A DNA stretch of 43,393 bases from Rubrivivax sp. (GTDB lineage: Bacteria > Pseudomonadota > Gammaproteobacteria > Burkholderiales > Burkholderiaceae_C). Positions 16,849 through 24,843 of the stretch are shown piece after piece. The number at the start of each line of letters is the position of its first letter. Within the stretch, counting starts at the first letter, position 1. Position numbers and translations under genes: made by a program. A model generated the notes under the pieces. It searched no databases and had not been told where the DNA came from. It worked only from the letters and a program-made list of their open reading frames with translations. The stretch lies in assembly GCA_014859905.1 (NCBI GenBank), contig JACZKT010000002.1, forward strand, positions 1-43,393. Direction: 5' to 3'.

Positions 16849-18240
16849 TCAGGCCGCCTCGAGCACCCTGCTGGCCGCATCCAGCTTGCCGAAGCTCGTC
16901 TTGGCTTCTTGGTAGGCGGCGAGGTCGTCTTTGGTCGCGCCGGGCAAGATCACGTTGCCGTAGGCTGTGAGCACGTCGAAGAACTCGTTGCGGAAAGAGT
17001 GGTAGTTCGCATCGCCGTTCTTCAGGTAGCGCGACGTAAGGACCTTCTTGAAGTCCGCATCGATCATGTCCAGTTGCATGTCCCGGGCGGCGTGGATATG
17101 GACCTCGGCGTAATCGGTCTTGAACCTGTCGCTCAGACCGGCGTACTGGGGAACGAATCCGATCCATTGCCGGAGAACGGCATCCCACTTCGAACCCGCT
17201 TCGCCGGGCAGGACCTGCACCCCTGGATGGCTCAGTTTCGCGACGTCGAAAGCGATGCCGTTCCCGCGACCGTGCTGCAGCGCCCGCAGCAGATGCTCCG
17301 AGCCATCGCTTACCGCCCAGCGCATGAATGAATCGGCGACGAAGCGGTTGGTCACCATCTGCTTGAATCGCTGGCGAACCTCCTTCACCCCCGTCGAGGT
17401 GTAGGCCGTCAGACGCTGCCAACTCTGCTCGGATGCGACATAGAAGAAGCCTCCGGTGAATGGATTCCTGTGCAGTCCGTCGGTGGCGCTGTCGTGCAGC
17501 GCATGGTCGACATCCTCGATTGCCATGTATTGCGCCAGGTTGTTGTAGTACTCGCCATCACCGCTGTGGCTGAGTTGCCCCACCCCCGCCACCTGAACCT
17601 TTCCCTGCAATTTCCCGTTTGAGAGATGGCGGGCCAGATCCACGGCCATGCCGCTGCCCGTGCCACCGGCCAGACCGAATGCAATCAGCACGGTCGATGG
17701 CTGCTCGGCCATCAGCACTTGATCGGCAAATCGCTGCAACGCGCCATCGAGCTTGCGCTCACCAAGGAAGTAATTGATCGAATAGATGGCCTTGGCGATC
17801 GCGCGTGGAACGTGCTGACCTTCCTGCGGCATCCGAAAGCCCTTCGGCAGAGTGCCCAGGAGATCGTGCGAATGTTGCCAGCCCTGCTGTTCCTTCCGGA
17901 CGTGTTCACGCGCGGCGTCGAGGTCACGCGCGAAAGCCTTCGCGTCCGGCACGGACAACGAGACCGATTCGAAGTGGAAACGCTCCTGCGGAATGCCACG
18001 GGATTTCAGTCGCTGCTTCAGGGACCGGGCATAGTCGCCGGGGACCTGAATGTCGTCGTCGCCGATGTCGATCAGCAGTGCGGCAAAGGTCGTACCAGGG
18101 GTGGCCAGTCGATCTTCGACTTCGCCGGTCCGGAGCAGGGCCTCGACATACGCGGCCCCTGTGCGTCCGATGCCGATTGCATGGATGCAGTGCGGTTTTG
18201 TCGCGGCATTGGCAATTGCGGCTGTAACTGATGTATTCAT
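16849..18240 (-). CDS. Tubulin/FtsZ-like GTPase, copy 1 (short C-terminus)
   Basis: A 463-residue member of the tubulin/FtsZ superfamily, of the bacterial tubulin-like type rather than classical FtsZ. The nucleotide-binding T1-like loop IGIGRTG is at residues 22-28 and the tubulin signature GGTGSG at 192-197 (FGLAGGTGSGMAVDLARHLS). NPFTGGFFYV and QLSHSGDGEYYNN are shared with copy 3. The ATG at 18240 follows AGGAGATAG. Compared with copy 3 (564 residues) it lacks the final 80-100 residues, which contain FEGMAG and the WVVVPYDQLRG strand, so it is short or truncated. Third gene of the minus-strand operon behind ANTAR leader A. A polymer-forming or scaffold GTPase is inferred from the fold only. 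Confidence 0.82.
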   Translation of the reverse strand: MNTSVTAAIANAATKPHCIHAIGIGRTGAAYVEALLRTGEVEDRLATPGTTFAALLIDIGDDDIQVPGDYARSLKQRLKSRGIPQERFHFESVSLSVPDAKAFARDLDAAREHVRKEQQGWQHSHDLLGTLPKGFRMPQEGQHVPRAIAKAIYSINYFLGERKLDGALQRFADQVLMAEQPSTVLIAFGLAGGTGSGMAVDLARHLSNGKLQGKVQVAGVGQLSHSGDGEYYNNLAQYMAIEDVDHALHDSATDGLHRNPFTGGFFYVASEQSWQRLTAYTSTGVKEVRQRFKQMVTNRFVADSFMRWAVSDGSEHLLRALQHGRGNGIAFDVAKLSHPGVQVLPGEAGSKWDAVLRQWIGFVPQYAGLSDRFKTDYAEVHIHAARDMQLDMIDADFKKVLTSRYLKNGDANYHSFRNEFFDVLTAYGNVILPGATKDDLAAYQEAKTSFGKLDAASRVLEAA

Positions 18241-18584
18241 CTCTATCTCCTATGGCTGGAAGAGTTGGAACTTCGGGCGCGGCGCCGCGTTTGCTTGCGA
18301 AGCAGCTCCGGGATTCAATGAGTCGCTAGCGTGCTTTTTATGGAAAGGAATACAAGGCTTCGGCACGTGAACGAACGCCCCGGGTCGAACGGGTTCACGC
18401 ATGGACCTGGGTAAGTGCAAGAAGAGCTGGCGTTGGAGGGGCCTCCACAAGGTCCCACCCGACCTCGTCTTGGACTGGGTGCCGCCGGCACAGCAGACCC
18501 GGCCACGATCAATTACATCCAAGCCGCGAAAATGAACTTGGCAAACCTGGCGCCTGTACCGGCCTTTCGCCGGCCCTGCTTCGA
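18241..18584. other. Gene-free spacer between radical SAM and tubulin-like genes
   Basis: A 344-bp spacer inside the minus-strand operon. No coding frame is supported. Reading on the minus strand, GGCCGGCGAAAGGCCGG (about 18560-18576) can form a small hairpin just after the radical SAM gene. It has no U-run and could be a processing or stability element. The ribosome-binding site of the tubulin-like gene is at its end. Confidence 0.4.
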
Positions 18585-19970
18585 TTACATCGGAATGAAG
18601 ATGTATTCCTTGGCCGCTGCTTCGCGCTGAAAGATCTGAACCTGCATGGCGACTTCCTCGGGGCTTAGATCGCCGAAGTGCTGTGTGTTGTAGCGTGCAT
18701 CGGGATGAACCTGCAATGGGGCATAGAAGACTTCGACCCCTGCAGGCAGATGGCGCAGAAATTCCACGGTCTCGCTCACATGTTGGTCATGGAAGCGCGC
18801 GCCGCCGATGCCGGCAATGATGTTCAGACTGACGCCGATCCTTGCCTTGCGAAGCTTTTCGACGGCTTCCAGGCACGCGTCGACCTTCTGACCTCGCTTC
18901 ACCAGATTCAGAATGTCCTGACTGCCAGTTTCTGCACCGATGTTGACGTTCAGCAATCCGCTTTCGCGCAATGAGCTGAGCTCGTCCTGGGACTTCTTGA
19001 TGACGGTCGATGCCTTGGCGAACGCGTGCGCAAAGGGGGCGTCTGCCAGTTCAAAGCGTCGCCGTGCATACGACAGCGTGTGGCCGAGCTGCTGCGCCGG
19101 TACCGTGAGCGCATCCCCCTCAAGCAACACGACCTTAAGAAAGTGATCCAGCTCTTCGCCGAGATAGACGGCCATGGAGTCAATCTGTCTTTCGACGATC
19201 TGGGCTGGAAGAACCCTTATCTTGCGGTCGTAAAGATCGCAAAACGTACAGGGACCGCCGCACCCACCTTGCACCTTAACAGGAATGGCGTGGTAGTGAT
19301 CGAAGGCCAGTTCAGGCGGTTCTACCGAGATCTGCTCGGGGATGTCGAGGATCGTATGGAATCTGCGCGCCTCGTCCAGCAATTGAGCGTGGGACTTGAG
19401 TGGAAGCATCCGCAGGGTGTGCACGATCGCGGCAGCCGCCCCGTTCCATACCGCTTGCGGGCTGTTGATGGCCGCGACGACTTCGTCCAGCACGTGCATT
19501 GACGACTGGTACAGGGGATCATGCTTGGAAACGATCTCGGCCTGATACACCAGCCGACTGTGAGCGTAGCGGTCTGTCCACTTGCCTCGCACCCACGTAC
19601 CACCGATCAGCCTGTGCATCTCCGGGCGATGGCGCGGATAGGACAGCAATCGGAAGTCGTGTTCGAAGGTCGGCGCCGGGATCTGGTACTCGCCCCAGCG
19701 ACTGCCGGTGAAGGAAGCATTCACCATGCGACCCTGGGTGTCGAAATTCAGGAGCCACATGCCGTTGGCGCGCCCCGGGGCACGCACACTCACCTTGTAA
19801 GTGCGCCCGATGCCGAAGGCCTCGAATGCAAGGCCGTTGGACCACAGATCGTACCCGTATTTGCCCTTGTCCCGCGCCGGAATGCGGCCGACCTCGACGA
19901 CCCAGCCATTTGCAAAGGGCCCCAGCGGGATCCATTGGCTCGAATTCAATCCGTCCATCACCTTGCTCAT
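18585..19970 (-). CDS. Radical SAM protein with extended N-terminal domain
   Basis: A 461-residue protein. The first 220 residues (PLGPFANGWVVEVGRIPARD onwards) form a domain I cannot name. Then a radical SAM core starts at QGGCGGPCTFCDLY, with the 4Fe-4S cluster cysteines C237, C241 and C244 in C-x3-C-x2-C spacing. LNVNIGAETGSQDILNLVKR and VSLNIIAGIGGARFHDQHVS resemble the Elp3/MiaB/HemN-type barrel. The first CxxxCxxC Cys follows two Gly, a usual context. ATG 19970 is preferred because GGAGAG sits 6 bases upstream; ATG 19976 is possible. It lies between the small protein and tubulin-like copy 1. The substrate is unknown; tailoring of a cofactor or peptide is inferred only from the class. 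Confidence 0.85.
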   Translation of the reverse strand: MSKVMDGLNSSQWIPLGPFANGWVVEVGRIPARDKGKYGYDLWSNGLAFEAFGIGRTYKVSVRAPGRANGMWLLNFDTQGRMVNASFTGSRWGEYQIPAPTFEHDFRLLSYPRHRPEMHRLIGGTWVRGKWTDRYAHSRLVYQAEIVSKHDPLYQSSMHVLDEVVAAINSPQAVWNGAAAAIVHTLRMLPLKSHAQLLDEARRFHTILDIPEQISVEPPELAFDHYHAIPVKVQGGCGGPCTFCDLYDRKIRVLPAQIVERQIDSMAVYLGEELDHFLKVVLLEGDALTVPAQQLGHTLSYARRRFELADAPFAHAFAKASTVIKKSQDELSSLRESGLLNVNIGAETGSQDILNLVKRGQKVDACLEAVEKLRKARIGVSLNIIAGIGGARFHDQHVSETVEFLRHLPAGVEVFYAPLQVHPDARYNTQHFGDLSPEEVAMQVQIFQREAAAKEYIFIPM

Positions 19971-20025
19971 CAGCATCTCTCCGCATCAAAACGGGAAACA
20001 TGGAACAATCCGGCTCGCCGGCACG

Positions 20026-20328
20026 TCACCAAAAGCCGAGATCCTTGAGCAGGGCGATCGCAATCGTCGGCCTTTCGTCCGAAACGAGTGTCCGATAGTC
20101 GCTGGTCAGGCTGGATGGATCTGGCAGCAGTACCCCCTCGTTGAGCAGTTCGACCGCACGTTCTAGGTTGCAGCGAGAGACGGTTCCCTCGTTGATGACG
20201 GCCCATTTGAAGTAAACCGCATCATCGGCGACCCGGAGGACCTCGAACTTCCTCGAGCCGGTAATGTGCGGCACCATCGTGCCATCCGGATAACGTTGCC
20301 TGACCTGATCCCAATTCAGATTCGGCAT
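20026..20328 (-). CDS. Small conserved protein A, paired with the tubulin-like system
   Basis: A 100-residue protein with no recognised domain: LNWDQVRQRYPDGTMVPHIT, FEVLRVADDAVYFK, RCNLERAVELLNEGVLLPDP, LVSDERPTIAIALLKDLGF. It clearly aligns with the 110-residue protein at 27390-27722 along its length (W..V...Y..G..VP; RVADDAVY against RVDDEAIY; NLERAVEL against NIEKGVEL; LLKDLG against ILRDLG). Both copies lie next to a tubulin-like gene, which suggests a dedicated partner. GGAGGG precedes the ATG. It is the first gene after leader A. Confidence 0.75.
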   Translation of the reverse strand: MPNLNWDQVRQRYPDGTMVPHITGSRKFEVLRVADDAVYFKWAVINEGTVSRCNLERAVELLNEGVLLPDPSSLTSDYRTLVSDERPTIAIALLKDLGFW

Positions 20329-20486
20329 GTCTTAACCCTCCGCGTTGAATCTTCCTGTTCGGATGCCGCCGCCATGACCTACTTGAAGCTGCAGCGGCGA
20401 TCGCTGGTCAGTTGGTGCTCGACGGGCGAGCGGTGCTAGTCCGTGTTACTAGAAACGTTCACGCACCCAACGCCATGCTTGAGGAC

Positions 20487-20519
20487 AAAAAAAACTCCGT
20501 CCGGCTAATGCCGGCGGAG
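20487..20519 (-). terminator. Leader terminator of the minus-strand tubulin operon
   Basis: Read on the minus strand: CTCCG, CCGGC, loop ATTA, GCCGG, one bulged A, CGGAG, then eight T residues. A strong Rho-independent terminator located about 160 bases before small protein A, overlapping the P2 hairpin of leader A by two bases. Confidence 0.88.
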
Positions 20520-20558
20520 AGCTATGTTGCCCTGCGTAGACGCCGGCAATGCTGCCGG
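20518..20558 (-). promoter_or_regulatory. Candidate ANTAR-target leader A (tandem hairpins P1 and P2)
   Basis: On the minus strand, P1 is CCGGC-AGCATT-GCCGG (20558-20543), a perfect 5-bp stem with a hexaloop. After 9 bases, P2 is AGGGC-AACATA-GCTCT (20533-20518), also a hexaloop, ending on the first bases of the terminator stem. Loop position 1 is A in both, as in known ANTAR targets. Predicted effect: AmiR binding favours P1-P2 and read-through into small protein A, radical SAM and tubulin-like copy 1. Confidence 0.72.
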
Positions 20559-20587
20559 TTCCACGCAAATGATGTCTGTGAAGGGAC

Positions 20588-20616
20588 AGGTTAGGCTTGA
20601 CCTGTTGGGGTGTCAA
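20588..20616 (-). promoter_or_regulatory. Promoter of the minus-strand tubulin operon
   Basis: On the minus strand TTGACA (20616-20611), 17-bp spacer, TAACCT (20593-20588). The predicted start near 20581 puts P1 about 22 bases into the transcript, as for leaders B and C. The -35 box lies about 2 bases outside the left end of the neighbouring IS element. Confidence 0.6.
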
Positions 20617-20733
20617 TAGGGTTGAACCACTCCCGTCCAAGACGGGTTGAGCTTGGAGGTACGTTGAGCCGTCCCGAGGTGTAGGGTAGAGGTGCATCGC
20701 CAAACGCACCCACCCACATCCGGGAGGCTTAAC

Positions 20734-21629
20734 GTGAGAGCACCATGCAGCATGTTCAGTCAGCTGCTCAAGCTGATTCCGCGCGCCGAGTTCGAGAGCT
20801 TGGTCAAGCAGACCAAGGCGCAGTATGCGAGCAAGGGCTTTCCCAGCTGGGCGCAGTTGGTGGCGATGATGTTCTGCCAGCTCGGGCGAGCCCACTCGCT
20901 GCTCGAGGTCGAGGGCGGCCTGACGAGCTGCGAGGGCAAGCTGGCACACCTGTGCATGCAGGCTCCGGCGCGCTCTTCGCTGTCGTAAGCGAATGCGCAT
21001 CGGCCCTGGCAGCTGTTCGAGCAGGTCTTCCACGGTCTGTACGAGAAGGTGTCGAGCAAGGCCACGGGCCGGCGCAAGTTCCGCTTCAAGAACAAGCTCG
21101 TGAGCATCGACTCCACCGTGATCGATGTCGGCCTTTCGATGTTCGACTGGGCCAAGTACCAGCGTACCAAGGACGCGGTCAAGCTGCACCTGGTGCTCGA
21201 CCATGACGGCTACCTGCCGTGCTTCAGGGTGGTCACCGACGGCAAGGTGGCCGACGTGTCGGTGGCGCAGTGGCTGCAGTTCGGCGCCGGCACCATCGTC
21301 GTGGACGACCGAGGCTACAACGACTACGCGCTGTTCGGCCACTGTGGTGCAGCGAGGACGTGTACCTCGTCACCCGCATGAAAAGCGATGGGCGCTACGA
21401 GGTCGTCCGGGAACGGCAAGTGCCGCGGAACCGGAGCATCGTCAGCGACCAGATCATCCGCCTGAGCAGCGCCGGCGCTGCCGACAAGTGCCCCTACGAG
21501 CTGCGCCGCGTCGAAGCCGTGCGCAACGACCGGGGCGAGAACCTGGTGTTCCTGACCAACCTGCACGACCTGGGCGCCAGCACGATCGGGGCGATCTACG
21601 AGGACCGCTGGCAGATCGAGCTGTTCTTC
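20734..21629 (+). pseudogene. IS4-family transposase, 5' part (nonsense, frameshift, then interrupted)
   Basis: From GTG 20734 (after GGGAGG) the frame reads FSQLLKLIPRAEFESLVKQT and GKLAHLCMQAPARSSLS, then TAA at 20986-20988 where relatives have Tyr before ANAHRPWQL. The next part holds NKLVSIDSTVIDVGLSMFDW (catalytic Asp) and GTIVVDDRGYNDYALFGH. A frameshift near 21345 precedes EDVYLVTRMKSDGRYEVV and GAIYEDRWQIELFF, where the frame is cut by the recombinase element. The remainder resumes at 24179. Confidence 0.82.
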
Positions 21630-21660
21630 GACTGCCTTTCATACTGCACTCCTTCGTATG

Positions 21661-23712
21661 TTATTGAATATCAAGGGTCATCTGGCCCGAGATGCGAGTT
21701 GACGGGTTTTGCTCAGCTCTGGCGGCGAGGAATTCGTCGAGATCGTCCTGGCGAATGCTCCACGGCGCATTGCGGCAGGCTTGTTTGGCCACGAGGTTCT
21801 TCTGTCGGATCAGGCGCAGCACGGTTGTGTGCGTGACGTGGAGTGCGGCGGCGGCTTCGTCGACGGTCAGCTCACCGCGCTCTTGGCGCTCGCCCTCACG
21901 ATAGGCTGCGATGCCATGTCCCTTGCGGATTGAACACACCCGAGCCGCCGTCCACGTCTGCCCGTGCGCCGTGCGGTGACCCAGTCGATTGATCGTTGCC
22001 GCGATGCGCTCGTCCGGCTGCAGGCGGGCCAGCGAGGTGATCAACTCGATCGTCTCGGCGCTGGTGACGCGGCCATGCCGACCTGTGGGCGCCTTCTTCA
22101 ACCGCAGCTCGGTGTGATCGCCGCCCTGCCAATGCACGATGAAGTGCACCGAGTCGCCATCGGAAGTCACGACGATCTCCTTGACCGCGGTGCGCAAGAT
22201 GCGCTTCTTGACGTCAGGCGAGGTCTCGGGGTGGTCCCACAAGCGCGGCAGGTCCTCGGCCAGTGCAAGCACGGCCTGCTTGGTGTCCGCGCTCAGCGCA
22301 TCGGGCCGTTGCCGCATCAACTCGGCAACCTCCTCTTCAAGCCGTGACTGCATTGCCAACGCTTCGTTCCAGCGCTTCTCCAGCGAGCCAGCGACAAGAC
22401 GGTTTGCCGGGTCCACGGCATCGAACTGTCGCTGCGCGCGGTTGACCTCGTATTGGGCCCGCCGCAGGGCGAGGTGTTTTTGTGCGAGCCGCTCGCCCTC
22501 GACCCCCTGCAAATCCTCGATGGCCTGCAGCGCCGCCTGCAGTGCCTGAGTGTCGAGGCAGCGCAGCACTTGCTCGGCCACCATTCGATCCGCGCCCAAG
22601 CCACCGAACATGACGCAGCAGGCGTGTTCATGGCTGAGGATGCGCGTCGTGCATTGATAGCGAATGCTGGTGGCCCCGGGGTACGCCACGCACAGCTTGG
22701 CCCCGCAATGCCCGCAGCGCAGCAGCCCCGACAACAGCGCGCTGCCGCTCCTGATCGATCCGCGCACGGCTGCGCCACGGCCGTTGGTGTTGTGCGCCAT
22801 CAGTTCCTGATTGCCGCGATACGCGTCCCAGTCGATGTAGCCTTCATGGTGATCGAGGATCATCACGGACCAGTCCTCAGCCTTGCGATGCCGGGTGCGG
22901 ACGACGCGCTTGCGTCCGTTCTCGATGCGCACGCTGGTCTTGCTGCGACCATACGAGTAGACCCCGGCATAGATCGGGTTCTGCAGCAGGCTCAACAGGC
23001 TGTGATAACGCGGCGCCTTCCACTCGACGCGTTCGCTGCTGTCGATGCCGGCCACGACGGGCACGTCGATGCACTGCTCACACAGCCAGAAGTGCAGGCG
23101 CCGCGCACTGCCGAACTCGGCGAACTTGCGGAACACCAAGCCGATGGCCGCGCGCACGCGTTCATCGGGATCCTTCTCGAGCCGGTCGTCGAAGGTGCGC
23201 ACGTAGCCGATGGGCACGCGCATGAACAGCTCACCGCGCTTGGCCTTTTGCTTCATCGCTTCTTGCGCCCGCTGCCTGAAGCTGGCCAGCTCCATCTCGC
23301 TGATCGTGCCCTTCATACCCAGCAGCAGCCGGTCGTTCATCTGCGCGGGATCATAGATGCCATCCGCATCGATGAGCAATGCGCCCACGACGCTGCAGAA
23401 CTCCAGCAGCGTGTGCCAGTCGCGGCCGTTGCGCGCCAAGCGCGAGGCTTCGATGCTCAACACCGCACCGACCTCGCCATCGCACAGCAACCCGAGCAAT
23501 CGGTCGAAGCCCGGGCGCGACGTGCCTGAACCAGATCGCCCAAGGTCGTCGTCAATGACCTCGACCTGCTGCCATCCCAATTGCCGAGCCCGTTCCACCA
23601 GTGCGTACTGCCGGCGTTGGCGCTCGAGGTTGTTCTGCACTTGGTCGGGCGTCGATTGGCGAACGTACACGCAAGCCCGGCGCGACAGATGCTCAGCGGT
23701 GATCTTGTTCAT
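21661..23712 (-). CDS. Large serine recombinase with C-terminal DNA-binding motif
   Basis: A 683-residue serine recombinase. The N-terminal resolvase/invertase domain has catalytic Ser20 in VYVRQSTPDQVQNN and IEASRLARNGRDW. It is followed by a recombinase domain (FRKFAEFGSARRLHFWLCEQ), a zinc ribbon (LLRCGHCGAKLCVAYPG with a later CTT), a coiled coil (LEKRWNEALAMQSRLEEEVA) and a C-terminal excisionase-like helix-turn-helix (LTVDEAAAALHVTHTTVLRL). The ATG at 23712 is used; the open frame extends further upstream without support. It overlaps the small ORF by 20 bp. Presumably it catalysed this element's integration into the IS4 transposase. Appears intact. Confidence 0.88.
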   Translation of the reverse strand: MNKITAEHLSRRACVYVRQSTPDQVQNNLERQRRQYALVERARQLGWQQVEVIDDDLGRSGSGTSRPGFDRLLGLLCDGEVGAVLSIEASRLARNGRDWHTLLEFCSVVGALLIDADGIYDPAQMNDRLLLGMKGTISEMELASFRQRAQEAMKQKAKRGELFMRVPIGYVRTFDDRLEKDPDERVRAAIGLVFRKFAEFGSARRLHFWLCEQCIDVPVVAGIDSSERVEWKAPRYHSLLSLLQNPIYAGVYSYGRSKTSVRIENGRKRVVRTRHRKAEDWSVMILDHHEGYIDWDAYRGNQELMAHNTNGRGAAVRGSIRSGSALLSGLLRCGHCGAKLCVAYPGATSIRYQCTTRILSHEHACCVMFGGLGADRMVAEQVLRCLDTQALQAALQAIEDLQGVEGERLAQKHLALRRAQYEVNRAQRQFDAVDPANRLVAGSLEKRWNEALAMQSRLEEEVAELMRQRPDALSADTKQAVLALAEDLPRLWDHPETSPDVKKRILRTAVKEIVVTSDGDSVHFIVHWQGGDHTELRLKKAPTGRHGRVTSAETIELITSLARLQPDERIAATINRLGHRTAHGQTWTAARVCSIRKGHGIAAYREGERQERGELTVDEAAAALHVTHTTVLRLIRQKNLVAKQACRNAPWSIRQDDLDEFLAARAEQNPSTRISGQMTLDIQ

Positions 23713-23866
23713 CGGGCGCCTCCTTGTTGATCGCCAGGGCCACGATTTGCATCCACTGCACCATCTGCTGCAGTAGCTGCATCTGAACGTCTTGTGGCAG
23801 TCGCGGTAAGGGTGTTGATTCGGCGTCTTCGAACAACATGGCTTGAGCCATCGGGCGTGGCGGCAT
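23693..23866 (-). CDS. Small ORF upstream of and overlapping the serine recombinase
   Basis: A 57-residue protein, MPPRPMAQAMLFEDAESTPL then PQDVQMQLLQQMVQWMQIVA, with a strong AGAGGAG site. An amphipathic helix is likely in its second half. Its stop overlaps the recombinase start by 20 bp, suggesting coupled translation. Function unknown; probably a cofactor of the recombinase unit. Confidence 0.6.
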   Translation of the reverse strand: MPPRPMAQAMLFEDAESTPLPRLPQDVQMQLLQQMVQWMQIVALAINKEAPDEQDHR

Positions 23867-24153
23867 CGCGCTCTCCTCTGGGGCTTGTACAGGCCCCACA
23901 GGATAGGAACGTCGACACCCAACGGCGCAGTTCCACCAACGCCGAAAGTGACACGCGCGGCCGCTCGACGATCTGCACATTGCCGGCGGCGATCTCGGTC
24001 ATCCACGCGGGAACCGACACGGTTGATCCGTCGGGCCGACGCACGACATAGCAAGGCTCGTCGTGGACGACGTGCAGTCTTACGACTGCAAGGCATTCAC
24101 CAATGAGAGGATGAAAACGATAGCGGACTACAACGTCACGCGGGACATGTTGA
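23709..24153 (-). pseudogene. DUF5372-like protein frame, start not visible
   Basis: The minus-strand frame reads RDVVVRYRFHPLIGECLAVV, RLHVVHDEPCYVVRRPDGS and VSVPAWMTEIAAGNVQIVER, matching what I recall of the DUF5372 family often found beside such recombinases. There is no ATG, GTG or TTG at the expected N-terminus and a TGA lies just upstream, so the 5' end may have been lost at the element boundary. After about 23900 the frame runs on through low-quality sequence that overlaps the next ORF. Confidence 0.5.
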
Positions 24154-24178
24154 CGGGCAGAATGGCGCCCCGTTCTTC

Positions 24179-24457
24179 AAGGCGCTCAAGCAGAACGTGA
24201 AGATCAAGACCTTCGTGGGCACCTCGGCCAACGCCGTGAAGACGCAGATCTGGACAGCACTGATCTGCATGCTGCTGCTGCGCTACCTGCAGATGTCGTC
24301 CAAGTTCGGCTGGAGCATGGCCAACCTGGTGGCGCTGCTGCGCATGAATCTGTTCACCCACCGCGACCTGATGGCGTGGATCGAGCAGCCCTTCGCGGCG
24401 CCACCGGACCCAGCGCACGCGCAGGAATCGCCGCAGGCTACGCTGGCGTTCACCTGA
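24179..24457 (+). pseudogene. IS4-family transposase, 3' part after the interruption
   Basis: Reads KALKQNVKIKTFVGTSANAV, then KTQIWTALICMLLLRYLQMS and LFTHRDLMAWIEQPF, and stops at 24455-24457. This is the continuation of the transposase whose 5' part ends at 21629. It carries the C-terminal helical region only. Confidence 0.82.
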
Positions 24458-24595
24458 TGTTGGACAGCACAAGGGGCCACGATTGCCGCACCGCCCACCG
24501 AAACCGTCTCAGTCCCAGGTCAGATCACGCCCGGACAACCCGAGGGCTGGCTGTTTTGGACAGCAGTGGGGTTGAACCCAGATTTTCAGTGAGTG

Positions 24596-24624
24596 TTGAC
24601 ACTTGCGGTCGAAGCGCACACATT
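24596..24624 (+). promoter_or_regulatory. Promoter of the DUF1097 unit
   Basis: TTGACA at 24596-24601, 17-bp spacer, CACATT at 24619-24624 (weak -10). The predicted start is near 24631, 22 bases before P1. It lies about 16 bases outside the right end of the IS4-family element. Confidence 0.5.
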
Positions 24625-24652
24625 TCGCCTTACGCGAAGCAGATTATCCCGG

Positions 24653-24693
24653 GCCAGCAGCATCGCTGGCTAAGAGGAAGGGCAAAGAAGCCC
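24653..24693 (+). promoter_or_regulatory. Candidate ANTAR-target leader B (tandem hairpins P1 and P2)
   Basis: P1 is GCCAGC-AGCATC-GCTGGC (24653-24670), a perfect 6-bp stem with a hexaloop. After 9 bases, P2 is GGGC-AAAGAA-GCCC (24680-24693), a hexaloop with A at position 1 and G at position 4. The GCCC arm of P2 is the first four bases of the terminator stem, so P2 formation must open the terminator. This is the clearest of the four leaders. Confidence 0.78.
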
Positions 24694-24725
24694 ACCGTCG
24701 GTACCCAATCCGGCGGTGGGCTTTC
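24690..24725 (+). terminator. Leader terminator ahead of the DUF1097 gene
   Basis: GCCCACCGTCGG (24690-24701) pairs with CCGGCGGTGGGC (24710-24721) over 12 bp with one G/T wobble, loop TACCCAAT, followed by TTTCT. The U-run is short. Confidence 0.78.
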
Positions 24726-24843
24726 TGCATTTGGCGGACGGGCGGCATGACCCTGTCGCGCCACGCCGCGATGCGGCGCCCAGGCGCAGCCTGACCCCAG
24801 GCTGGAGCAACACGACCAACCACCAAGAAAGAGGAGACTGGAA

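Larger units (their letters stand above)
21630..24171 (-). mobile_element. Serine-recombinase element inserted in the IS4 transposase
   Basis: Joining GTTCTTC at 21623-21629 to AAGGCGCTC at 24179 restores the transposase reading (IELFF then KALKQNVKIKTF), so the intervening 2.5 kb is an insertion. GTTCTTC is repeated at 24172-24178, giving a 7-bp direct repeat at the boundaries. Cargo on the minus strand: a DUF5372-like frame, a small ORF and a large serine recombinase. The arrangement is a self-contained integrating unit. Confidence 0.8.
20619..24579 (+). mobile_element. IS4-family element, inactive, split by a serine-recombinase element
   Basis: The ends are imperfect inverted repeats: left AGGGTTGAACCACTCCC with GTCCAAGACGGG, and right, on the complementary strand, GGGTTCAACCCC with GTCCAAAACAGC. 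It carries one transposase with a nonsense codon, a frameshift and a 2.5-kb insertion. It sits exactly between two divergent promoters (20616 and 24596). No target duplication could be identified and the terminal bases are approximate. Confidence 0.62.

Noticed and set aside
20595-24620. The -35 boxes of leaders A and B supplied by the IS4 ends
   Set aside because: Aligning the two inverted repeats places the ends at about 20619 and 24579, so both TTGACA boxes lie outside the element.
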